Part shown: positions 1-9,823 of the stretch, one piece after another
Numbering within the stretch: position 1 is the stretch's first letter
How the letters are laid out: every line of letters begins with the position of its first letter
Source: Colletes latitarsis
Taxonomy: Eukaryota; Arthropoda; Insecta; Hymenoptera; Colletidae
DNA length: 64,000 nucleotides
Assembly (NCBI RefSeq): GCF_051014445.1
Contig: NC_135134.1
Span: 10,569,672-10,633,671, forward strand
Direction of reading: 5' to 3'
The notes under the pieces: model-generated
Seen by the model: only the letters and a program-made list of their open reading frames with translations
What the model was told of the DNA's origin: nothing
The model's database searches: none
Position numbers and translations under genes: made by a program

Positions 1-3
1 TCG

Positions 4-14
4 AAACCAGGTTT
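4..14. other. Inverted repeat AAACC-A-GGTTT (example copy)
   Basis: Two 5-bp arms are perfectly complementary around one A. The motif recurs in most monomers that begin GATCGAAACCAGGTTT. It is broken in the subtypes with 'AAACCTG' or 'AGACCAG'. Its centre lies about 26.5 bp, roughly 2.5 helical turns, before the centre of the GGTACC palindrome. No function can be shown from sequence alone. Confidence 0.85.
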
Positions 15-29
15 AATGGACTGTTTCAG

Positions 30-41
30 TGTGGTACCACA
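30..41. other. 12-bp perfect palindrome TGTGGTACCACA with KpnI site (example copy)
   Basis: The 12 bases equal their own reverse complement. The motif is found in most monomers, from 30 to beyond 63,900. The domain-2 subtype keeps the inner 10 bp but ends ACCACT. Some groups have lost the symmetry through single changes: GGAACC (for example near 16,186), GGCACC (near 25,864), GATACC (near 17,416), GGTGCC (near 54,393). One monomer has lost it by deletion (9,672-9,819). Confidence 0.92.
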
Positions 42-676
42 TTACTACGTGATCCAATCCAGAAAAAGCCAGGGATCTGTTCAACAAGTATGTGAAAAAT
101 GCGAAAATATGACCCTGACGAGGGCAAATCCCGTACCTATCCCAGACCTAACATGCGTTATCCTCTAAAATATTTATCAAGACCAGATTTAATTGAATGT
201 TTCAGTGTGGTACCACATTACTACGTGAACCAAACCAGAAAAAACCCAGGATCTGTTCAACAAGTGTGTGGAGAATGCGAAAGTATGTGTCTGATGAGGG
301 CAAATCCCAGGCCTAACCTAGACATAACATGCGTTATCCTCTAAAATATTGATCGAAACAATGTTTAACGGACTGTTTCAGTGTGGTACCACAGTACTAC
401 GTGATCCAAACCAGAATAACCCAGGATCTGTTCAACAAGTATGTGAAAAATGCGAAAGTATGAGCCTGATGAGGGCAAAGCCCAGACCAATCCCAGAAAT
501 AACTTACGTTATCACCTAAAATATTGACCGAAACCTGCTTTAATCGACTGTTTCAGTGTGGTACCACACAACTACGTGATCCAAACCAGAAAAAGCCCAG
601 AATCTGGTCATCAACTATCAGAAATATGCGAAAGTACGAGCCTGATGAGAGCAAATCCCAGAACTAACCAAGACTT

Positions 677-2575
677 AACATGCGTTATCCTCTAAAATAT
701 TGATCGAAACCAGGTTTAATGGACTGTTTCAGTGTGGTACCACATTACTACGTGATCCAAACCAGAAAAACCCAGGATCTGTTCAACAAGTATGTGAAAA
801 ACGCGAAACTATGAGCCTGATGAGGGCATAATCCCAGACCTATCCCAGACATAACATGCGTTATCCTCTAAAATATTGATCGAAACCAGGTTCAATGGAC
901 TGTTTCAGTGTGGTACCACATTACTACGTGATCCAAACCAGAAAAACCCAGGATCTGTTCAACAAGTATGTGAAAAACGCGAAACTATGAGCCTGATGAG
1001 GGCTAATCCCGGACCTATCCCAGACCGAACTTGCGTTACCCTCTAAAATATTGATCGAAACCAGATTTAATTTACTGTTTCAGTGTGGTACCTCATTACT
1101 ACGTGATCCAATCCAGAAAAAGCCCAGGATCTAGCCATGAAGTATGAGAAATATGCGAAATTATGAGCCTGATTAGGGCAAATCCTAGACCTAACCCAGA
1201 CCAAACATGCGTTATCCTCTAAAATATTTATCAAGACCAGGTTTAAGCGACTGTTTCAGTGTGGTACCACATTACTACGTGATCCAAACCAGAAAAAAAC
1301 CCAGGATCTGTATAACTAGTATGTGAAGAATGCGAAAGTATGAGCCTGACGAGGGCAAAGCCCAGACCAATCCCAGACATAACTTGCGTTATCACCTAAA
1401 ATATTGACCGAAACCTGCTTTAATCGACCGTTTCAGTGTGGTACCACATTACTACGTGATCCAAACCAGAGAAAGCCCAGAATCTGGCCATCAACTATGA
1501 GAAATATGCGAAAGTACGAGACTGATGAGAGCAAATCCCAGACCTAACTAAGACCTAACATGCGTCATCCTCAAAAATATTGATCGGAACCAGGTTTAAT
1601 GGACTGTTTCAGTGTGGTACCACATTACTACGTGATCCAATCCAGAAAAAGCCAGAGATCTGTTCAACAAGTATGTGAAAAATGCGAAAATATGACCCTG
1701 ATGAGGGCAAATCCCAGACCTTTCCCAGACATAACTTGCGTTGTCCTCTAAAATATTGATGGAAACCAGGTTTAATGGACTGTTTCAGTGTGGTACCACA
1801 TTACTACGTGATCCAAACCAGAAAAAGCCAGAGATCTGTTCAACGAGTATGTGAAAAATGCGAAACTATGAGCCTGATGAGGGCAAATCCCAGACCTATC
1901 CCAGACCTAACATGGGTTATCCTGTAAAATATTGATCGAAACCACGGTTAATGGACTGTTTCGGTGTGGTACCACATTGCTACGTGATCCAAACCAGAAA
2001 AAAACCCAGGATCTGTACAACTAGTATGTGAAGAATGCGAAAGTATGAGCCTGACGAGGGCAAAGCCCAGACCAATCCCAGACATAACTTGCGTTATCAC
2101 CTAAAATATTGACCGAAACCTGCTTTCATCGACTGTTTCAGTGTGGTACCACATTACTACGTGATCCAAACCAGAGAAAGCCCAGAATCTGGCCATCAAC
2201 TATGAGAAATATGCGAAAGTACGAGACTGATGAGAGCAAATCCCAGACCTAACCAAGACCTAACATGCGTCATCCTCAAAAATATTGACCGAAACCTGCT
2301 TTAATCGACTGTTTCAGTGTGGTACCACATTACTACGTGATGCAAACCAGAAAAAGCCAGGGATCTGTTCAACAAGTATGTGAAAAATGCGAAAATATGA
2401 CCCTGATGAGGGCAAATCCCAGACCTATCCCAGACCTAACATGGGTTATCCTGTAAAATATTGATCGAAACCACGGTTAATGGACTGTTTCGGTGTGGTA
2501 CCACATTGCTACGTGATCCAAACCAGAAAAAACCCAGGATCCGTTCAACAAGTATGTGGAGAATGCGAAAGTATG
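677..2575 (+). repeat. 1.9-kb block, copy A
   Basis: A run of about 11 monomers found three times in the 9.8-kb unit (677, 3841, 5954) and once more in the truncated unit (10,500-12,398). Its order includes CCGGACCTATCCCAGACCG, the GTATAACTAG/GTACAACTAG type and the 'CATGGGTTATCCTG' type. Confidence 0.85.
1888..1909 (+). repeat. 11-bp tandem duplication inside the monomer (TCCCAGACCTA x2)
   Basis: Two exact adjacent copies lie at 1888-1898 and 1899-1909. Many monomers carry this exact form. Others carry drifted versions such as CCTAACCCAGACCTAAC or CCTAACCTAGACCTAAC. The 11-bp step is about one helical turn. It probably records an old internal duplication in the ancestral monomer. Confidence 0.85.
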
Positions 2576-3840
2576 TGTCTGATGATGGCAAATCCCAGGC
2601 CTATCCCTGACATAACATGCGTTATCCTCTAAAATATTGATCGAAACCAGGATTAATGGACTGTTTCAGTGTGGTACCACATTACTACGTGATCCAAACC
2701 AGAAAAAACCCAGGATATGTTCAACAAGTATCTGGAGAATGCGAAAGTATGTACCTGATGAGAGCAAATCCCAGACCTAACCAAGACCTAACATGCGTTA
2801 TTCTCTAAAATATTGATCGAAACCATGTTTAATTTACTGTTTCAGTGTGGTACCACATTACTATGTGATCCAAACCAGAAAAAACCCAGGATCTGTTCAA
2901 CAAGTATGTGGAGAATGCGGAAGTATGTGTCTGATGAGGGCAAATCCTAGACCTAACCCAGACCTAACATGCGTTATCCTCTAAAATATTTATCAAGACC
3001 AGGTCTAATTGAATGTTTGTGTGGTACCACATTACTACGTGATCCAAACCAGAAAAAACCCAGGATCTGTTCAACAAGTATGTGGAGAATGCGAAAGTAT
3101 GTGTCTGATGATGGCAAATCCCAGGCCTAACCTAACCATAACATGCGCTATCCACTAAAATATTCATCGAAACCAGGTTTAATTGAATGTTTCAGTGTGA
3201 CCCCACATTACTACGTGATCCAATCCAGAAAAAGCCCAGGATCTAGCCATCAAGTATGAGAAATATGCGATAGTATGAGCCCGCTGAGGGCAAATCCTAG
3301 ACCTAACCCAGACCTGACATGCGTTATCCTCTAAAATATTTATCAAGACCAGATTTAATTGAATGTTTCAGTGTGGTACCACATTACTACGTGAACCAAA
3401 CCAGAAAAAACCCAGAATCTGTTCAACAAGTATGTGGAGAATGCGGAAGTATGTGTCTGATGAGGGCAAATCCCAGGCCCAACCTGGATAAACATGCGTT
3501 ATCCTCTAAAATATTGATCGAAACCAGGTTTAATGGACTGTTTCAGTGTGTTACCACATTACTACGTGGTCCAATCCAGAAAATGCCCAGGATCTAGCCA
3601 TCAAGTATGAGAAATATGCGATAGTAGAGCCCGCTGAGGGCAAATCCTAGACCTAACCCAGACCTAACATGCGTTATCCTCTAAAATATTTATCAAGACC
3701 AGATTTAATTCAATGTTTCAGTGTGGTACCACATTACTACGTGATCCAAACCAGAAAAAACCCGGGATCTGTTCAACAAGTATGTGGAGAATGCGAAAGT
3801 ATGTGTCTGATGAGGGCAAATCCCAGGCCTAACCTAGACA

Positions 3841-5739
3841 TAACATGCGTTATCCTCTAAAATATTGATCGAAACCAGGTTTAATGGACTGTTTCAGTGT
3901 GGTACCACATTACTACGTGATCCAAACCTGAAAAACCCAGGATCTGTTCAACAAGTATGTGAAAAACGCGAAACTATGAGCCTGATGAGGGCTAATCCCA
4001 GACCTATCCCAGACATAACATGCGTTATCCTCTAAAATATTGATCGAAACCAGGTTTAATGGACTGTTTCAGTGTGGTACCACATTACTACGTGATCCAA
4101 ACCTGAAAAACCCAGGATCTGTTCAACAAGTATGTGAAAAACGCGAAACTATGAGCCTGATGAGGGCTAATCCCGGACCTATCCCAGACCGAACTTGCGT
4201 TACCCTCTAAAATATTGATCGAAACCAGGTTTAATTTACTGTTTCAGTGTGGTACCTCATTACTACGTGATCCAATCCAGAAAAAGCCCAGGATCTAGCC
4301 ATGAAGTACGAGAAATATGCGAAATTATGAGCCTGATTAGGGCAAATCCTAGACCTAACCCAGACCAAACATGCGTTATCCTCTAAAATATTTATCAAGA
4401 CCAGGTTTAAGCGACTGTTTCAGTGTGGTACCACATTACTACGTGATCCAAACCAGAAAAAAACCCAGGATCTGTATAACTAGTATGTGAAGAATGCGAA
4501 TGTATGAGCCTGACGAGGGCAAAGCCCAGACCAATCCCAGACATAACTTGCGTTATCACCTAAAATATTGACCGAAACCTGCTTTAATCGACTGTTTCAG
4601 TGTGGTACCACATTACTACGTGATCCAAACCAGAGAAAGCCCAGAATCTGGCCATCAACTATGAGAAATATCCGAAAGTACGAGACTGATGAGAGCAAAT
4701 CCCAGACCTAACCAAGACCTAACATGCGTCATCCTCAAAAATATTGATCGGAACCAGGTTTAATGGACTGTTTCAGTGTGGTACCACATTACTACGTGAT
4801 CCAATCCAGAAAAAGCCAGAGATCTGTTCAACAAGTATGTGAAAAATGCGAAAATATGACCCTGATGAGGGCAAATCCCAGACCTTTCCCAGACATAACT
4901 TGCGTTGTCCTCTAAAATATTGATGGAAACCAGGTTTAATGGACTGTTTCAGTGTGGTACCACATTACTACGTGATCCAAACCAGAAAAAGCCAGAGATC
5001 TGTTCAACGAGTATGTGAAAAATGCGAAACTATGAGCCTGATGAGGGCAAATCCCAGACCTATCCCAGACCTAACATGGGTTATCCTGTAAAATATTGAT
5101 CGAAACCACGGTTAATGGACTGTTTCGGTGTGGTACCACATTGCTACGTGATCCAAACCAGAAAAAAACCCAGGATCTGTACAACTAGTATGTGAAGAAT
5201 GCGAAAGTATGAGCCTGACGAGGGCAAAGCCCAGACCAATCCCAGACATAACTTGCGTTATCACCTAAAATATTGACCGAAACCTGCTTTCATCGACTGT
5301 TTCAGTGTGGTACCACATTACTACGTGATCCAAACCAGAGAAAGCCCAGAATCTGGCCATCAACTATGAGAAATATGCGAAAGTACGAGACTGATGAGAG
5401 CAAATCCCAGACCTAACCAAGACCTAACATGCGTCATCCTCAAAAATATTGACCGAAACCTGCTTTAATCGACTGTTTCAGTGTGGTACCACATTACTAC
5501 GTGATGCAAACCAGAAAAACCCAGGGATCTGTTCAACAAGTATGTGAAAAATGCGAAAATATGACCCTGATGAGGGCAAATCCCAGACCTATCCCAGACC
5601 TAACATGGGTTATCCTGTAAAATATTGATCGAAACCACGGTTAATGGACTGTTTCGGTGTGGTACCACATTGCTACGTGATCCAAACCAGAAAAAACCCA
5701 GGATCCGTTCAACAAGTATGTGGAGAATGCGAAAGTATG
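3841..5739 (+). repeat. 1.9-kb block, copy B
   Basis: Offset 3,164 bp (18 monomers) from copy A. Both edges are sharp: before 3841 the sequence follows the GGCCTAACCTAGACATAAC type, and after 5739 it jumps from GTATG|TGTC to GTATG|AGCC, joining the type seen at about 445. It appears to be an extra block inserted between the two 30-monomer copies. Confidence 0.82.
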
Positions 5740-8706
5740 AGCCTGATGAGGGCAAAGCCCAGACCAATCCCAGACATAACTTACGTTATCACCTAAAATA
5801 TTGACCGAAACCTGCTTTAATCGACTGTTTCAGTGTGGTACCACACAACTACGTGATCCAAACCAGAAAAAGCCCAGAATCTGGTCATCAACTATCAGAA
5901 ATATGCGAAAGTACGAGCCTGATGAGAGCAAATCCCAGAACTAACCAAGACTTAACATGCGTTATCCTCTAAAATATTGATCGAAACCAGGTTTAATGGA
6001 CTGTTTCAGTGTGGTACCACATTACTACGTGATCCAAACCAGAAAAACCCAGGATCTGTTCAACAAGTATGTGAAAACCGCGAAACTATGAGCCTGATGA
6101 GGGCATAATCCCAGACCTATCCCAGACATAACATGCGTTATCCTCTAAAATATTGATCGAAACCAGGTTTAATGGACTGTTTCAGTGTGGTACCACATTA
6201 CTACGTGATCCAAACCAGAAAAACCCAGGATCTGTTCAACAAGTATGTGAAAAACGCGAAACTATGAGCCTGATGAGGGCTAATCCCGGACCTATCCCAG
6301 ACCGAACTTGCGTTACCCTCTAAAATATTGATCGACACCAGGTTTAATTTACTGTTTCAGTGTGGTACCTCATTACTACGTGATCCAATCCAGAAAAAGC
6401 CCAGGATCTAGCCATGAAGTATGAGAAATATGCGAAATTATGAGCCTGATTAGGGCAAATCCTAGACCTAACCCAGACCAAACATGCGTTATCCTCTAAA
6501 ATATTTATCAAGACCAGGTTTAAGCGACTGTTTCAGTGTGGTACCACATTACTACGTGATCCAAACCAGAAAAAAACCCAGGATCTGTACAACTAGTATG
6601 TGAAGAATGCGAATGTATGAGCCTGACGAGGGCAAAGCCCAGACCAATCCCAGACATAACTTGCGTTATCACCTAAAATATTGACCGAAACCTGCTTTAA
6701 TCGACTGTTTCAGTGTGGTACCACATTACTACGTGATCCAAACCAGAGAAAGCCCAGAATCTGGCCATCAACTATGAGAAATATGCGAAAGTACGAGACT
6801 GATGAGAGCAAATCCCAGACCTAACCAAGACCTAACATGCGTCATCCTCAAAAATATTGATCGGAACCAGGTTTAATGGACTGTTTCAGTGTGGTACCAC
6901 ATTACTACGTGATCCAATCCAGAAAAAGCCAGAGATCTGTTCAACAAGTATGTGAAAAATGCGAAAATATGACCCTGATGAGGGCAAATCCCAGACCTTT
7001 CCCAGACATAACTTGCGTTGTCCTCTAAAATATTGATGGAAACCAGGTTTAATGGACTGTTTCAGTGTGGTACCACATTACTACGTGATCCAAACCAGAA
7101 AAAGCCAGAGATCTGTTCAACGAGTATGTGAAAAATGCGAAACTATGAGCCTGATGAGGGCAAATCCCAGACCTATCCCAGACCTAACATGGGTTATCCT
7201 GTAAAATATTGATCGAAACCACGGTTAATGGACTGTTTCGGTGTGGTACCACATTGCTACGTGATCCAAACCAGAAAAAGCCAGAGATCTGTACAACTAG
7301 TATGTGAAGAATGCGAAAGTATGAGCCTGACGAGGGCAAAGCCCAGACCAATCCCAGACATAACTTGCGTTATCACCTAAAATATTGACCGAAACCTGCT
7401 TTCATCGACTGTTTCAGTGTGGTACCACATTACTACGTGATCCAAACCAGAGAAAGCCCAGAATCTGGCCATCAACTATGAGAAATATGCGAAAGTACGA
7501 GACTGATGAGAGCAAATCCCAGACCTAACCAAGACCTAACATGCGTCATCCTCAAAAATATTGACCGAAACCTGCTTTAATCGACTGTTTCAGTGTGGTA
7601 CCACATTACTACGTGATGCAAACCAGAAAAAGCCAGGGATCTGTTCAACAAGTATGTGAAAAATGCGAAAATATGACCCTGATGAGGGCAAATCCCAGAC
7701 CTATCCCAGACCTAACATGGGTTATCCTGTAAAATATTGATCGAAACCACGGTTAATGGACTGTTTCGGTGTGGTACCACATTGCTACGTGATCCAAACC
7801 AGAAAAAACCCAGGATCCGTTCAACAAGTATGTGGAGAATGCGAAAGTATGTGTCTGATGATGGCAAATCCCAGGCCTATCCCTGACATAACATGCGTTA
7901 TCCTCTAAAATATTGATCGAAACCAGGATTAATGGACTGTTTCAGTGTGGTACCACATTACTACGTGATCCAAACCAGAAAAAACCCAGGATATGTTCAA
8001 CAAGTATCTGGAGAATGCGAAAGTATGTGCCTGATGAGAGCAAATCCCAGACCTAACCAAGACCTAACATGCGTTATTCTCTAAAATATTGATCGAAACC
8101 ATGTTTAATTTACTGTTTCAGTGTGGTACCACATTACTATGTGATCCAAACCAGAAAAAACCCAGGATCTGTTCAACAAGTATGTGGAGAATGCGGAAGT
8201 ATGTGTCTGATGAGGGCAAATCCTAGACCTAACCCAGACCTAACATGCGTTATCCTCTAAAATATTTATCAAGACCAGGTCTAATTGAATGTTTGTGTGG
8301 TACCACATTACTACGTGATCCAAACCAGAAAAAACCCAGGATCTGTTCAACAAGTATGTGGAGAATGCGAAAGTATGTGTCTGATGATGGCAAATCCCAG
8401 GCCTAACCTAACCATAACATGCGCTATCCACTAAAATATTGATCGAAACCAGGTTTAATTGAATGTTTCAGTGTGACCCCACATTACTACGTGATCCAAT
8501 CCAGAAAAAGCCCAGGATCTAGCCATCAAGTATGAGAAATATGCGATAGTATGAGCCCGCTGAGGGCAAATCCTAGACCTAACCCAGACCTGACATGCGT
8601 TATCCTCTAAAATATTTATCAAGACCAGATTTAATTGAATGTTTCAGTGTGGTACCACATTACTACGTGAACCAAACCAGAAAAAACCCAGGATCTGTTC
8701 AACAAG
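5722..8706 (+). repeat. 30-monomer internal duplication, right copy
   Basis: Counterpart of 445-3430. It differs locally: near 7,270 the A-run/CCCAGG part is replaced by 'AAAAAGCCAGAGATC', a form taken from a neighbouring monomer, which looks like gene conversion. Near 8,444 it has TTGATCG where the left copy has TTCATCG. Confidence 0.83.
5954..7852 (+). repeat. 1.9-kb block, copy C
   Basis: Offset 2,113 bp (12 monomers) from copy B and 5,277 bp from copy A. It lies inside the right copy of the 30-monomer duplication, so the match to copy A continues on both sides. Confidence 0.82.
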
Positions 8707-9671
8707 TGTGTGGAGAATGCGAAAGTATGTGTCTGATGATGGCAAATCCCAAGCCTATCCCAGACATAACTTGCGTTATCATCTAAAATATTGACCGAAA
8801 CCTGTTTTAATCGACTGTTTCAGTGTGGTACCACATTACTACGTGATCCAAACCAGAAAAAGCCCAGAATCTGGCCATCAACTATGAGAAATATGCGAAA
8901 GTACGAGCCTGATGAGAGCAAATCCCAGACCTAACCAAGACCTAACATGCGTCATCCTCTAAAATATTGATCGAAACCAGGTATAATGGACTGTTTCAGT
9001 GTGGTACCACATTACTACGTGATCCAATCCAGAAAAATCCAGGGATCTGTTCAACAAGTATGTGAAAAATGCGAAAATATGACCCTGACGAGGGCAAATC
9101 CCGTACCTATCCCAGACCTAACATGCGTTATCCTCTAAAATATTGATCGAAACCAGGTTTAATGGACTGTTTCAGTGTGGTACCACATTGCTACGTGATC
9201 CAAACCAGAAAAAACCCAGGATCCGTTCAACAAGTATGTGGAGAATGCGAAAGTATGTGTCTGATGATGGCAAATCCCAAGCCTATCCCAGACATAACTT
9301 GCGTTATCATCTAAAATATTGACCGAAACCTGTTTTAATCGACTGTTTCAGTGTGGTACCACATTACTACGTGATCCAATCCAGAAAAAGCCAGGGATCT
9401 GTTCAACAAGTATGTGAAAAATGCGAAAATATGACCCTGATGAGGGCAAATCCCGGACCTATCCCAGACCTAACATGCGTTATCCTCTAAAATATTTTTC
9501 AAGACCAGGTTTATCCGCCTGTTTCAGTGTGGTACCACATTACTACGTGATCCAAACCAGAGAAAAACCCAGGATCTGTACAACTAGTATGTGAAGAATG
9601 CGAAAGTATGAGCCTGACGAGGGCAAATCCCAGACCTATCCCAGACATAACTTGCGTTATCATCTAAAACG
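8707..9671 (+). repeat. Tail of the 9.8-kb unit, mixed monomers
   Basis: About 5.5 monomers follow the 30-monomer duplication. One, at about 8,968-9,140, nearly repeats the first monomer of the window (GACCCTGACGAGGGC, CCCGTACC). The paired types at 8,700-8,960 and 9,230-9,370 share GGCAAATCCCAAGCC and ACCTGTTTTAATCG. Confidence 0.75.
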
Positions 9672-9819
9672 TTGACCGAAACCTGTTTTAATCGACTGTT
9701 TCAAATCAGAAAACGGCCAGAATCTGGCCATCAACTATGAGAAATATGCGAAAGTACGAGCCTGATCAGAGCAAATTCCAGAACTAACCAAGACCTAACA
9801 TGCATTATCTTCTAAAATA
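9672..9819 (+). repeat. Monomer with 28-bp deletion removing the GGTACC palindrome
   Basis: This monomer is 148 bp. After 'CTGTTTCA' (to about 9703) it goes directly to 'AATCAGAAAACGG', skipping the palindrome and the ACTACGTGATCC segment. It ends the 9.8-kb unit. The KpnI site spacing across it is 325 bp (9531 to 9856). It is the only monomer I found that lacks the region by deletion. Confidence 0.88.
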
Positions 9820-9823
9820 TTGA

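Larger units (their letters stand above)
1..176 (+). repeat. Reference monomer defining the repeat phase
   Basis: This copy is used to place landmarks. It runs from TCGAAACC to the AT-rich end AAAATATTTA, just before the next unit. In order it holds an inverted repeat at 4-14, a 12-bp palindrome at 30-41, ACTACGTGATCC at 44-55, an A-run at about 63-67, a variable middle (about 70-105), a G-rich stretch around 110-125, a C-rich part (about 129-151) and an AT-rich end. The middle is the most variable part between monomers. G+C is 73 of 176. Confidence 0.93.
445..3430 (+). repeat. 30-monomer internal duplication, left copy
   Basis: It aligns with 5,722-8,706 at an offset of 5,276-5,277 bp (30 monomers). 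Shared rare marks include 'GGATATGTTCAAC' at about 2710 and 7990, the 3-bp loss 'GTTTGTGTGG' at about 3018 and 8292, and 'GTGACCCCAC' at about 3197 and 8474. The match breaks near 3430, where 8706 onward takes another monomer type. Confidence 0.85.
1..9823 (+). repeat. 9,823-bp higher-order unit (about 56 monomers), copy 1
   Basis: Position 1 aligns with 9824, and the match runs without net indel for 3,866 bp, so the period is 9,823 bp. That is 56 x 176 minus 33 bp, most of the deficit coming from one 28-bp deletion (9,672-9,819). Monomers inside the unit differ clearly from each other while the two units are almost identical, which is the hallmark of a higher-order repeat. Whether copy 1 continues left of the window is unknown. 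Confidence 0.9.

Noticed and set aside
33..38. Primate 'KpnI family' (LINE-1) because of the regular KpnI sites
   Set aside because: The KpnI site is part of a short palindrome in a 176-bp tandem monomer; no LINE reading frame or poly-A tail is present.
99..344. Repeated 63-92 codon open reading frames on the + strand, with near-identical products at many positions
   Set aside because: They begin at the ATG in ACATGCG of one monomer and end in the next one or two. The monomer length is not a multiple of 3, no start context or upstream elements are conserved apart from the satellite itself, and the products resemble no family I know.
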